Shown: positions 42,210 to 51,054 of the stretch, in pieces
How the letters are laid out: every line of letters starts with the position of its first letter
Numbering within the stretch: the stretch's first letter is position 1
Assembly (NCBI GenBank): GCA_016844935.1
Contig: JAERTK010000292.1
Span: 1 to 64,000, forward strand
DNA: 64,000 bases
Direction: 5' to 3'
Origin: Desulfobacteraceae bacterium
GTDB lineage: Bacteria > Desulfobacterota > DSM-4660 > Desulfatiglandales > Desulfatiglandaceae
Notes under the pieces: generated by a model
What the model was told of the DNA's origin: nothing
Database searches by the model: none
The model's input: only the letters and a program-made list of their open reading frames with translations
Program-made: the position numbers and the translations under genes

Positions 42210-42386
42210 TCAGGCCATGTAACGCTCAAGCTTATGGCTCAATGAAACCGGCCAGACTTCCTCAAAGAGAAATGCCTGGATCTCTTCCTTGGTAAGACTT
42301 TTCATAATGTCCCCCGGCAGATCCCTCAAGACTTCCATACGGCCGGGAAGCGGTTCCTTATTTTTGCTTGTTTTTTCTTCTTCCAT
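42210..42386 (-). CDS. 58-residue protein of unknown function
   Basis: A small gene with GGAGA about 10 bp before its ATG. The acidic-basic start EEEKTSKNKEPLPGRMEVL is followed by a helical TKEEIQAFLFEEVWPVSLSHKL. Codon use looks coding. I do not recognise the family and predict no membrane segment. It lies 133 bp downstream of livF on the same strand, beyond an inverted repeat, and may be the last gene of the ABC transporter operon. Confidence 0.6.
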   Translation of the reverse strand: MEEEKTSKNKEPLPGRMEVLRDLPGDIMKSLTKEEIQAFLFEEVWPVSLSHKLERYMA

Positions 42387-42435
42387 AGTTGCAGGGGTCT
42401 CCTCAAACAGAAAAAATTATTAGAAACGAATATCC

Positions 42436-42502
42436 AATATCGAACAAGGAATGTCCAATTATGAAGTTTTCCTTCGACATTCGTTATTCCTTGTTCGATA
42501 TT
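42436..42502. repeat. Inverted repeat with 17-bp arms (palindromic interspersed element)
   Basis: AATATCGAACAAGGAAT (42436-42452) faces its exact complement at 42486-42502; the inner bases continue the pairing (GAATGTC / GACATTC) around a small loop. It fills the gap between livF and the 58-residue gene. It resembles the repetitive extragenic palindromes common in related genomes; no T run follows. Confidence 0.7.
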
Positions 42503-42519
42503 CTGCGGTTCAGAAGTTC

Positions 42520-43221
42520 TTATCCCAGATAGGCCTCCTTAACCCGCGGGTTTTTCAGCAGTTCAGCACTCTTGTCCTCAAGGACCACCCGGCCCGTTTC
42601 AATGACGTAGCCGTAATCCCCCAGTTCAAGGGCGGCGGTTGCATTCTGTTCCACCAGAAGGATGGTCAACCCGTCGTCCCGTATTTGACGGATGATGGCC
42701 ATGATCTGTTCCACCACCAGCGGCGCCAGCCCCAGGGACGGTTCATCCAGCAGAAGCAACCTGGGAGACGCCATGAGCGCCCGGGCCATGGCCAGCATCT
42801 GCTGCTCCCCGCCCGATAGGGTGCCGCCGCTCTGCCCGGATCGCTCTTTCAGGATGGGAAAAAGGGTAAAAGCCTTTTCCATTAACGTCAGGATTTTTTT
42901 CCTGTCCCTGAGGAGGTAGGCGCCCAGGAGCAGGTTTTCCCTCACCGAGAGGTCCGGGAATATGCGGCGCCCTTCAGGCACCTGCACGACGCCGCGCCGG
43001 ACGATCTCTTCGGGCGGCAGTTTAGAAATGGAATCACCCTGGAGAATGATGTTCCCCTGCCTGATGCCCTGAATACCACTGATGGCCATGAGGGTGGTGG
43101 ATTTCCCTGCACCGTTTGCACCGATCAGGCAGCAGATGCTTTTTTCTTTTACATGCAGGGATATGCCTTTGAGCGCATGGATTTTTCGATAATAAATGTG
43201 CACATTTTCAAGCTTCAGCAT
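42520..43221 (-). CDS. livF: Branched-chain amino-acid-type ABC transporter ATPase (LivF)
   Basis: A 233-residue ABC ATPase: Walker A GANGAGKST, signature LSGGEQQMLAMARAL, Walker B LLLLDEPSLGLAP, and the LivF-specific VVQVPEGRRIFPDLSVRENL stretch. It overlaps the livG stop by seven bases. It powers uptake together with LivG, LivH and LivM. Confidence 0.93.
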   Translation of the reverse strand: MLKLENVHIYYRKIHALKGISLHVKEKSICCLIGANGAGKSTTLMAISGIQGIRQGNIILQGDSISKLPPEEIVRRGVVQVPEGRRIFPDLSVRENLLLGAYLLRDRKKILTLMEKAFTLFPILKERSGQSGGTLSGGEQQMLAMARALMASPRLLLLDEPSLGLAPLVVEQIMAIIRQIRDDGLTILLVEQNATAALELGDYGYVIETGRVVLEDKSAELLKNPRVKEAYLG

Positions 43222-44396
43222 TCGCCTTTGCCCCTTCCGAGGTAGGCGTCAACGACTTTTTGGTTTTCCCGAACCGCATCGGGTGTCCCTTCGGCGATCA
43301 GTCTGCCATAATCGAAAACGTAGATGTAATCCGCCAGATTCATCATGACTTTCATGTCGTGCTCAATAATCAGCACGGCGATGCCGTTTTTCCGTATTTT
43401 TCGAACCAGGCGAATCAATTCTGCCGATTCTCTGGCGTTCATGCCCGCCGCCGGTTCATCAAGGAGAAGGAGTTCCGGTCCGGATGCGAGGGCCCGGGCG
43501 ATTTCCAATCGGCGCTGTTCGCCGTAAGCCAGTGTATCGGCAAGATCAAAGGCCCGTTGGTCAAGACCCACAAAACGGAGGAAATGAAGGCCCTTCTTTT
43601 CGGCCAGTCTCTCTTCTTTTTTTTGAAACCGGGTTCTAAAAAGTGTTTTACCCAATCCGGAATGCATGCGACCATGCCGGCCGATCTTTACATTGTCCAG
43701 AACGCTCAGGTTGAAAAAAAGGCGTATGTTCTGAAATGTCCGGGCCATCCCCATTCGGCAGACCGCATCCGGGCTCGTTCTGAATCCATAAATCCTGCGC
43801 ACTTTTTTAGTACACAGAACCCCTGTAAAATAGAGGCTGAAAAGACCTGCCATCACCCCCCAGGGGATGGACAAATAGCAAAGCGGCAACCGGGTCAGAA
43901 TCAGCACATCCCCTGGGTTCTGGCGGGTGAGAAACCAAATAGAAAAACAGAAATCGGACAGGAGAAAAATAAACATGAGCCCCCATGCCCAGATTTCATG
44001 GCGCAGGAGTCCCCGGACCAGCAGAAATCGAATGGAAAAAACAAAAAGTCCCAACAGGAACAATTCGACTTTAAAAAAAGTCTGCGGCAGGAAAAAGGAC
44101 CAGAAAAGGGGGAGCCGAATGAAGCCCAGTATTAGGAATATGAAGGCGAAAATTCGAATTCGCTTCTTCGCAATGGTTGAAGTGCGGGTGGCCAGGGGAA
44201 TGTTCTTGAATTCGATTAGTCCGCCGGTGGGATGGTATAGGCATGAGAGGCAGTTGAAAAAGGTGGTTTTTCCAGCGCCGTTGGGGCCAATGATACCCAC
44301 GATCCGTTCCGGTTCCACCTCGAGGGCGATCTCATTTAGAGCCAGCAGCCCGCCAAAGGACTTGGATAGATTCTTAACTCTGAGAAGAGGGTCCAT
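43215..44396 (-). CDS. livG: LivG-type ABC ATPase with an inserted hydrophobic segment
   Basis: A 393-residue protein, about 140 longer than usual LivG. The ATPase parts are intact: Walker A GPNGAGKTT (38-46), Q-loop MARTFQNIRLF (217-227), signature LAYGEQRRLEIARAL (289-303), Walker B LLLLDEPAAGMN (309-320) and the H-loop IIEHD. Between the end of the early beta sheet and the Q-loop lies an insertion at residues ~72-205 with about four hydrophobic, probably membrane-spanning stretches (82-103, 112-130, 136-156, 172-194). It is in frame without stops. Either the ATPase is membrane-anchored by it or the insertion is a recent, possibly damaging, acquisition. Confidence 0.88.
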   Translation of the reverse strand: MDPLLRVKNLSKSFGGLLALNEIALEVEPERIVGIIGPNGAGKTTFFNCLSCLYHPTGGLIEFKNIPLATRTSTIAKKRIRIFAFIFLILGFIRLPLFWSFFLPQTFFKVELFLLGLFVFSIRFLLVRGLLRHEIWAWGLMFIFLLSDFCFSIWFLTRQNPGDVLILTRLPLCYLSIPWGVMAGLFSLYFTGVLCTKKVRRIYGFRTSPDAVCRMGMARTFQNIRLFFNLSVLDNVKIGRHGRMHSGLGKTLFRTRFQKKEERLAEKKGLHFLRFVGLDQRAFDLADTLAYGEQRRLEIARALASGPELLLLDEPAAGMNARESAELIRLVRKIRKNGIAVLIIEHDMKVMMNLADYIYVFDYGRLIAEGTPDAVRENQKVVDAYLGRGKGEC

Positions 44397-44403
44397 TTGG
44401 CAT

Positions 44404-45402
44404 CTACTCCACGTCGCCCAGCAAACGGGCTTTTGACTGTTCGGCTTTACGGCTCCTGGAGAGCTGGAACGGTATAAGCCCCTCGGGTCGCAACCGCATC
44501 ATCAGGACCAGAAGCAATCCGTAAATCAGATAGCGGGCATTGAACATGCCCTGGGGCAGAACGGCGCGCAGGATCTCACTTAGGGGGATCAGAATCAGGG
44601 CCCCCAGCATGGTGCCGGCGATACTGCCCATGCCCCCGAATACGATGAGGCAGAGAATCAGAATGGATTCCCAGAATTTGAACATGTCCGGGTGGATAAA
44701 TCGAAACCACTTGGCATAAAAAGCACCCCCCATGGCGCCGATGGCGGCGCTGGCGGCAAAGGCCATCACCTTGTAGCGGATGAGACTGATGCCGCAGCAC
44801 TGGGCGGCGATTTCGTCCTCCCGAATGGCGAACCATGCCCTCCCGAGCCTTGAATTCTCAAGGCGCACCACCACCAGAACCACCAGGAGGAGAAACAGGG
44901 CCAGATAGAAATATTGCCAGCCGTGGGTAAATGAATAACCGAAAATAGCGGGCGGCGGAATCCCCGGCAACCCCATGGGGCCGCGGGTTAGCCAGAGTTC
45001 GTTACGAAGGAGCAGGACCACCAGTTCGGAAAACCCGAATGTCACGATGGCGAAATAGTCTCCCGTCAGGCGAAGGGTGGGCGCTCCCAGCAGAACACCC
45101 CAGAGAGCGCCGTTGGCCGCTGCAAGGGGCAGAATCACCCACAGGCTGAGATCGTAATGGATGGCCAGCAGCCCGGAGGTATAAGCACCGATCCCGTAAA
45201 ACCCCACATAGCCGAGATCCAAGAGACCCGTGAACCCGGGAACGATATTGAGGCCGAGAGCCAGGATCATATATAAAAGTGCTGTGGTCAGCACCCGCAA
45301 CAGGTAGTTACTGGAAAGTCCAAGGGGAATCCACGGCAGGATGATTGCCAGCACCAGCAGCGCCACATAAAGAACCCGGGGGTTTTTTGAGAACAAAGCC
45401 AT
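44404..45402 (-). CDS. livM: Branched-chain amino-acid-type ABC permease (LivM)
   Basis: A 332-residue permease with about ten membrane helices. LivM landmarks: LGLNIVPGFTGLLDLGYVGFYGIGAYT, the cytoplasmic RLENSRLGRAWFAIREDEIAAQCCGI coupling loop and GGMGSIAGTMLGALIL. The ATG at 45402 overlaps the livH stop by one base. Confidence 0.93.
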   Translation of the reverse strand: MALFSKNPRVLYVALLVLAIILPWIPLGLSSNYLLRVLTTALLYMILALGLNIVPGFTGLLDLGYVGFYGIGAYTSGLLAIHYDLSLWVILPLAAANGALWGVLLGAPTLRLTGDYFAIVTFGFSELVVLLLRNELWLTRGPMGLPGIPPPAIFGYSFTHGWQYFYLALFLLLVVLVVVRLENSRLGRAWFAIREDEIAAQCCGISLIRYKVMAFAASAAIGAMGGAFYAKWFRFIHPDMFKFWESILILCLIVFGGMGSIAGTMLGALILIPLSEILRAVLPQGMFNARYLIYGLLLVLMMRLRPEGLIPFQLSRSRKAEQSKARLLGDVE

Positions 45403-46316
45403 CACACTTTTTCCCCCGTCTGTTTCCCGATGAGGCCCGAGGGCTTAAAGAGGATGACGGCAATCATGACAGCGTAGGAAATACCGTCCCGGTACTCGGA
45501 TGAAATGTATCCGGCGCCCATTACTTCGGCAATCCCCAGGACGCCGCCCCCCAACATGGCGCCGGGAACGCTGCCGATGCCGCCCAGAACCGCGGCGGCA
45601 AACGCTTTGATGCCGGCCACGTAACCCATGGTGGGAAAGATGGCATTGTAATAAAGCCCCACCAGAATCCCCGCCATACCGCCCATGGCTGAACCGATGG
45701 CAAAGGTGAAGGAGATCACGCGATTGACCCCGATTCCCATGAGAGCGGATGCGGTTTTGTCCTGTGAAATGGCGCGCATGGCCATGCCGATTCTGGTTTT
45801 GTGGATGGTCAGATGAAGGATGATCATGGAGGACAGGGTAATGGCCAGAATAAACAGTTGAAGCCAGCTTAACGACACATCCCCAAAGGTGATGGCAGAC
45901 TCTGAAAAAAATGCCGGCAGAATATCCCTGGGATATGATTTGATCTGGCTTCCCCAGATCAACATCGCCATGTTCTGTAGAAATATGGACATCCCGATGG
46001 CGGTTATTAGCGCCGCCAGCCGGGGCGCCTTTCTAAGGGGACGGTAGGCCACAAAATCGAGAATAATACCCAGAAGGGCGCAGATCAAAAGGGTCAGGAT
46101 AAAGGCCAGAAAAAACGGCATCCCCAGAACAGCCACCAGGGTGTAGGCGAGAAATGCGCCCAGCATATAGACTTCACCATGGGCGAAATTGATTAGCTGA
46201 ATAACCCCATAAACCATGGTGTAGCCCACGGCAATGAGGGCGTAAACGCCCCCCAGGGTGATGCCGTTCACCAGCTGTTGCAGAAAAAGACTGGATTGAT
46301 CCAGAAGGCTTTCCAA
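45402..46316 (-). CDS. livH: Branched-chain amino-acid-type ABC permease (LivH)
   Basis: A 304-residue permease: LVNGITLGGVYALIAVGYTMVYGVIQLINFAHGE at the start is the LivH hallmark, with RIGMAMRAISQDKTASALMGI as coupling loop and GIGSVPGAMLGG near the end. The start codon is TTG 11 bp after livK; no ATG fits the conserved N-terminus. Confidence 0.93.
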   Translation of the reverse strand: MESLLDQSSLFLQQLVNGITLGGVYALIAVGYTMVYGVIQLINFAHGEVYMLGAFLAYTLVAVLGMPFFLAFILTLLICALLGIILDFVAYRPLRKAPRLAALITAIGMSIFLQNMAMLIWGSQIKSYPRDILPAFFSESAITFGDVSLSWLQLFILAITLSSMIILHLTIHKTRIGMAMRAISQDKTASALMGIGVNRVISFTFAIGSAMGGMAGILVGLYYNAIFPTMGYVAGIKAFAAAVLGGIGSVPGAMLGGGVLGIAEVMGAGYISSEYRDGISYAVMIAVILFKPSGLIGKQTGEKV

Positions 46317-46326
46317 CCGTCATGCC

Positions 46327-47445
46327 TTATTGTAACTGTTTTTCCGCCCCGATCCATTTGCCGTTCTTGATCTCTTTGATAAAGGCCTCTTTGAGGCAAT
46401 CCCCGTTCTCGTCGAAATAGGTTTTGCCCGCCACCCCGTCATAGGCCTTTGCCTTGCTGTCAATGGAGACCAGGTATTCCCGAACTTTTTCCCTGTCCTG
46501 TCCCGCTTTGGCGATGGCGGCAGCGGCAATCCCAACCGCATCGTAGGTGTTGGCCGCGAACCAGTTGGGATCGATGCCGAATTTTTTCCGGTAGGCTTTG
46601 ATGAACCCGGCGGCATTCGGTCCGGCTTTGTCGGGAATGAAAGGGGTCGTTACGAAAAGACCCTCCGCATCGGGGTTTTTCAGCATGAGATTGTCGTCTA
46701 AACCGTCGGCTCCCAGAAAATCCACATTTTTAATTCCCAAGCTTCTGGCCTGGGAAATGATAAGGGTCCCCTGGGGGGCATACCCGGGAATGAATATGGC
46801 ATCCGGTTTCATCATTTTGAATTTGGTGAGCTGGGGTTTGAAGTCTGTGGTTTCAGCCGTGTAGGCTTCTTTTCCTAAGATTCGGATGCCGTTTTTCTTG
46901 GCCTGTTCCATAAAAGCCTTCATCAGCCCCATGGAATAGTCATTCATTTCATAAAAGATGGCCACCTTTTTGTAGCCTTTGACATTCTTGGCATACTTGG
47001 CCAGGAACAGCCCCTGAAAGTCATCTTTATAGACATTTCTAAAATAATAAGGGCTGCTCTTGCCTAAGGTTATGTTGGTGGAGGCCGGCGAGATGGCGGG
47101 AAGTTTGGCTTCCTTGTAAATGGGTAGCGCCGCCAGGGATGCCGAGCTGCAAAGATGCCCAACGACCACTGACACTTCAGGATCGCCCGCCAGTTTAGTG
47201 GCCACTGTTGCCGCTTCCTTGGGATCGCACAGTTCGTCTTCCAGAACAACCTCAACCTTTCGGCCGTTGATGCCGCCTGCCGCGTTGATTTCCTCGGCTT
47301 TGAGCAGGGCGCCGTTTTTCATGCCTTCGCCAAAAGAAGCCAGGGGCCCCGTAAAGGGCGCGGCCAGGGGAATTTTGATGGAATCCGCCCATGAAGGACA
47401 AGTCAAAAACACCCAGAAACATAGAAAAAAGCCCAGTTTTTTCAT
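46327..47445 (-). CDS. livK: ABC transporter periplasmic binding protein (LivK/LivJ-like)
   Basis: A 372-residue type I binding protein: signal peptide (KKLGFFLCFWVFLTCPSWA), then IPLAAPFTGPLASFGEGMKNGALLKAEEINAAGGINGRKVEVVLEDE and a VVGHLCSSASLAALPIYKEAKLPAISPASTN ligand-binding region. GGGGAGG precedes the ATG at 47445. Ligands of this family include amino acids, amides and aromatic acids; the exact one is unknown. Confidence 0.92.
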   Translation of the reverse strand: MKKLGFFLCFWVFLTCPSWADSIKIPLAAPFTGPLASFGEGMKNGALLKAEEINAAGGINGRKVEVVLEDELCDPKEAATVATKLAGDPEVSVVVGHLCSSASLAALPIYKEAKLPAISPASTNITLGKSSPYYFRNVYKDDFQGLFLAKYAKNVKGYKKVAIFYEMNDYSMGLMKAFMEQAKKNGIRILGKEAYTAETTDFKPQLTKFKMMKPDAIFIPGYAPQGTLIISQARSLGIKNVDFLGADGLDDNLMLKNPDAEGLFVTTPFIPDKAGPNAAGFIKAYRKKFGIDPNWFAANTYDAVGIAAAAIAKAGQDREKVREYLVSIDSKAKAYDGVAGKTYFDENGDCLKEAFIKEIKNGKWIGAEKQLQ

Positions 47446-47469
47446 AATCATCCTCCCCAAAAAAAAGGT

Positions 47470-49101
47470 TTATCTTCTGAGAACACTATCCTTGATCCGC
47501 TTGATATGACCGCGCCCCATCCCTTTTACTTCGCAACCCAGTTCGAAATACCGCCGGATTTTCTCATCATCCAGAATACCGAAGCAATCCACCACGGCCA
47601 GGGGTCCGCCGGCCATTGTTACGACTTCGTCAGGCGAAAGGTCCAGGTAAGGGCGATGGCGAACGGCCAGAATGACCGCATCCGCCCCTTTAACCGCTTC
47701 CGTCAGATCCTTTGTCATTTGAAAGTCGATAAAGTGGTCCTGGTTACGGAAAAACCTCGACCAGCTGGCGCCAACGGCCGGATACGTTTCCTGTTTTTCC
47801 AGCTCCCACCAATGCTGCACATAAGGATCATGGGCCTTGATTTCGGCTCCCATTTCGGTGAGCTTTCGAGCGATGATCTCACTGCCGCTGTACCGGGTGT
47901 CTCCCACATCCTCCCGGTAGGATGCGCCCAGCAGGGTGATCTGGCTTGCCGCAACGATCCGACCCATGTTCCTGAGGGCGTCACGCACCAGCTGGGCGGC
48001 GTGGAGCGCCCGGGTATCGTTGATATTGATGGCCTCGGGGGTGATCTTGAAAATATCGTTTTCAAAGCCCATGAGATGCTTGTAGGCCCACAAGCCCAAG
48101 CCCCCGTCTTTGGGAAGGCAGTACCCCCCGATACCGGGTCCGGGGAACAGGATATTGCTGTGGGTGGGCCGTATTTTAATGGCGTCGATGACCTTGACGA
48201 TATCGACCCCGTTGGTTTCGGAAAAGAGACTCCATTCATTCAGAAACGCCAGGATGGTGGCCCGGTAGCTGTTCTCCACGATTTTGCAGGTTTCGCTCTC
48301 GATGGGCCTGTCCAGTACGGTCATGGGGTAATCTTCAACATTGAGCACCTGGGAGAGAAACTGGGTGACCCTTTCCCGGCTCTCGGGGTTGATGCCGCTG
48401 CAGACCCGCCAGAAATCCCGTACCGAGCGCACATATTCTTTTCCCGGCATGACCCGTTCATAACTGTGGGCCAGAAGCGGGTCCGCTTCAATGCCCCGGG
48501 CCTTAAACCCCTTTTTAATCAACGGATAGGCCACATATTCTGTGGTTCCGGGCGGTACGGTGGTTTCGATCAAAACAAGGCAATGGGGGGATATTTTCTT
48601 GCCGATAATTTTAAAACTGTCCTCCAGAGCGCCAATCTCCGCGAACCCTGTTTTCAGGTCGCCCAGATCCTGCTTCAGAAAATCACACTGCACATCCACC
48701 ACCAGCACGTCCGCAAGGGAGAGGGCATCATGGGTAAATGTGGCGATAAGGGTCTTTTTTTCTGTGACGCACCGCTCGATCAGAGGGGCCACTTCCGGGT
48801 CTTCCGCCTTGATGGGGCTCACCCCACGGTTGAAAAGGGGAATTTTCCAGAAGCTTCGGGTACTGGGGCGCTGCATGCCGATGACAAACTTATTGGGGTT
48901 GCCGGTTTCCGGGTCAACGGAGTCTGCCACCACACCGGCCATGACGGCACCCACAAACCCCAGGCCCATGACCACCACAATTTCGTGCCCCCGGTCGCGG
49001 TGTTCCTGTGCCAGTTGTTTCAACCTGTCAAATTCCCGGGCACTCTCTTCTTCGGTGGGAAGGTTGAATTTCTCCCCTTCCGGGCTGATTGAATATTCCA
49101 T
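47470..49101 (-). CDS. UDP-/GDP-sugar dehydrogenase family protein
   Basis: A 543-residue nucleotide-sugar 6-dehydrogenase: NAD-binding VVVMGLGFVGAVMAGV, TTVPPGTTEYVAYPLI, the IESETCKIVENSYRATILAFLNE helix, the catalytic-cysteine loop GPGIGGYCLPKDG and a C-terminal domain with ASYREDVGDTRYSGSE. It oxidises a UDP- or NDP-sugar to the uronate in two steps. It is longer than the ~430-residue norm because of an N-terminal extension (~45 residues) and other insertions. No glycan cluster surrounds it. Confidence 0.87.
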   Translation of the reverse strand: MEYSISPEGEKFNLPTEEESAREFDRLKQLAQEHRDRGHEIVVVMGLGFVGAVMAGVVADSVDPETGNPNKFVIGMQRPSTRSFWKIPLFNRGVSPIKAEDPEVAPLIERCVTEKKTLIATFTHDALSLADVLVVDVQCDFLKQDLGDLKTGFAEIGALEDSFKIIGKKISPHCLVLIETTVPPGTTEYVAYPLIKKGFKARGIEADPLLAHSYERVMPGKEYVRSVRDFWRVCSGINPESRERVTQFLSQVLNVEDYPMTVLDRPIESETCKIVENSYRATILAFLNEWSLFSETNGVDIVKVIDAIKIRPTHSNILFPGPGIGGYCLPKDGGLGLWAYKHLMGFENDIFKITPEAININDTRALHAAQLVRDALRNMGRIVAASQITLLGASYREDVGDTRYSGSEIIARKLTEMGAEIKAHDPYVQHWWELEKQETYPAVGASWSRFFRNQDHFIDFQMTKDLTEAVKGADAVILAVRHRPYLDLSPDEVVTMAGGPLAVVDCFGILDDEKIRRYFELGCEVKGMGRGHIKRIKDSVLRR

Positions 49102-49617
49102 GTGAAATTCGCCTTAATTCAAATATTTATGCAACGTCCAGAAATTCCGGAACCATTGGGAAGTATCTGGTCTGAAGAATCAAAATATTTTAATAGATAA
49201 TTGAGATACCGAGGAATGTCAAGCAGAAGGGTGTGACGGTGCGGCAGGAAAAAACCCTTGACAATTATCTGAAAATCCTGTCTATTTATCAATTCACGTT
49301 TGTATTTTATGGGGTGTCTGGTTGAAGATTATGAAAAACGGGCGCTGTTGGCTGTTACGGTCGCCGGCGGACAGAACAACAGGCATCCTCCTGATAAGAC
49401 GTTATAAAAGCATACCGGGCCAGGGTATGATCTAACCCTGACCGATCTTCTCGTCTTCAAGATTTCGGTGGATCTCGTGCATCAGGAAATCCCGGCAATG
49501 CCTGACCTTTTAAATGGTCGGAGGATGCCGGCACAACACCAGTCGCCGCCCCCGTTTGCGCGCGTTGCTGAAAACATAGACGCACAGTATTTATAAGGAA
49601 AAAGGAGGAGTTAAAAA
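49102..49617. other. Intergenic region with candidate promoter for the dehydratase operon
   Basis: Divergent 515-bp gap. TTGACA (49258-49263), 17 bp, TCTATT (49281-49286) is a plausible plus-strand promoter, leaving a leader of about 320 bases before the ATG at 49618. I see no riboswitch, small gene or repeat that I can name in the leader; the AAGGAGGAG ribosome site lies at its end. Confidence 0.5.
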
Positions 49618-51054
49618 ATGGGTATTAAGACAAAAGATGAGTACATTGAATCTCTGCGGCAGATGAAACCCGTGGCCTACATGTTTGGCGAACGCATCAC
49701 CAACGTGGTGGACAATCCGCGCCTTCGAGCGGGCATTGAAGCCACCGGCGCCACGTACGAAATTGCTGAAAAAGACGAATATCGGGACATGGTCGTTACC
49801 GAAAGCCCCCTGATCAACGAGAAGGTCAACCGTTTTACGCTGCCCCCTTCCTCCGTCGAAGATCTGGTGGCCCGGGTAAAGGTCAACCGGGGCTTGGGAA
49901 ATTACGTAGGCACCTGCCACCAGCGGTGTACCGGGCTTGACTGTTTGTGTACCCTGTCCATCGTCTGTTATGACATCGACAAGAAATATGGCACCCATTA
50001 CCACGACAATTTCAAGACGTTTCTCAAGTATGTCCAGGAGAACGATCTCACCTGCAACGCCGGTGTCACCGACGTAAAAGGGGACCGTTCCAAAGGTCCC
50101 AAGGACCAGGATGACCAGGACATGTACCTGCGGGTGGTGGAAAAAAGGGATGACGGCATTGTGGTTCGCGGCGCCAAGGCCCATCAGACCGGGTCCCTTT
50201 CCGCCCACGAGATCATCGTGCTCCCCACCCGGGCCATGCGAAAAGGCGATGAGGACTATGCGGTTTCCTTTGCCATTCCCGCAGATACCAAAGGGTTGAT
50301 CCATGTGGTGGGAAGATCCAGTTTGGACGCAAGGGAACTGGATGGATGCGATACGGGCAACCAGTTGTATTCCAAATACTGTCCCACCCTGATTTTTGAC
50401 GACGTATTCGTGCCCTGGGACCGGGTGTTCATGTGCGGAGAGGTGGAGTTCGCCGTGGATATGGTGGTCAAATTTTCCTCCTTTCACCGCCAGAGCCACG
50501 GGGGCTGCAAGTCCGGAAAAATCGACTGCATGATCGGAACGGCCCTGAACATGATGGACTATAACGGCACCACAAGGCCGAGTCACCTGAAACAGAAAGT
50601 TATTGATATGATCCACCGGGCCGAGACCCTGTACGGCTGTTGCCTGGCGTCCTCCTACGAGGGGAGCGAGCAACCGTCGGGCACCTATTTTATCGACACG
50701 GTCCTGGCCAATGCGTCTAAAATTCACGAAGGTAAAGAAATGGCCGAAGCCACCCGGTTGATGATCGATGTGTGCGGCGGATTTGTTTCGGACCTCCCTT
50801 CCGACCGGGATTTTGAAAACCCGGAAGTGGGTCACCTTCTCAAAAAATACATGAAGGGCGCCGATGGTGTCCCCGTTGAGAAGAGGGTCAAAATGTATCG
50901 CCTGGCGGAGAAGCTGGCCATGGAAAGCGCAGACACCATCTCCGATATCCATGGCGGCGGTTCACCGGAAGCCCACCGGGTGACCATCTTCCGGGAAACC
51001 AACGTGGAAAAGAAGAAAAAGGCCTCCCAAAGGTTGGCCGGTATCGAAAGCTGA
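49618..51054 (+). CDS. abfD: 4-hydroxybutyryl-CoA dehydratase/vinylacetyl-CoA isomerase-type flavoprotein
   Basis: A 478-residue member of the 4-hydroxyphenylacetate-3-hydroxylase fold. The iron-sulfur ligands of the radical dehydratase are conserved: Cys100 and Cys104 in GTCHQRCTGLDC, and His290...Cys297 in HRQSHGGCKSG with the seven-residue spacing of the characterised enzyme. In that enzyme a [4Fe-4S] centre and FAD dehydrate 4-hydroxybutyryl-CoA to crotonyl-CoA by a ketyl radical. Strong ribosome site AAGGAGGAG. It overlaps the next flavoprotein gene by one base. The substrate could be another acyl-CoA. Confidence 0.9.
   Translation: MGIKTKDEYIESLRQMKPVAYMFGERITNVVDNPRLRAGIEATGATYEIAEKDEYRDMVVTESPLINEKVNRFTLPPSSVEDLVARVKVNRGLGNYVGTCHQRCTGLDCLCTLSIVCYDIDKKYGTHYHDNFKTFLKYVQENDLTCNAGVTDVKGDRSKGPKDQDDQDMYLRVVEKRDDGIVVRGAKAHQTGSLSAHEIIVLPTRAMRKGDEDYAVSFAIPADTKGLIHVVGRSSLDARELDGCDTGNQLYSKYCPTLIFDDVFVPWDRVFMCGEVEFAVDMVVKFSSFHRQSHGGCKSGKIDCMIGTALNMMDYNGTTRPSHLKQKVIDMIHRAETLYGCCLASSYEGSEQPSGTYFIDTVLANASKIHEGKEMAEATRLMIDVCGGFVSDLPSDRDFENPEVGHLLKKYMKGADGVPVEKRVKMYRLAEKLAMESADTISDIHGGGSPEAHRVTIFRETNVEKKKKASQRLAGIES

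Noticed and set aside
47506-49092. Long plus-strand open frame (~528 codons) opposite the nucleotide-sugar dehydrogenase
   Set aside because: It lies entirely antisense to a gene with clear motifs (GLGFVG, GGYCLPKD); its translation shows no domain and has skewed composition.
49591-50952. Minus-strand open frame of ~453 codons opposite the 4-hydroxybutyryl-CoA dehydratase-type gene
   Set aside because: Antisense to conserved iron-sulfur ligand motifs; His/Gly-rich shadow translation without a fold.
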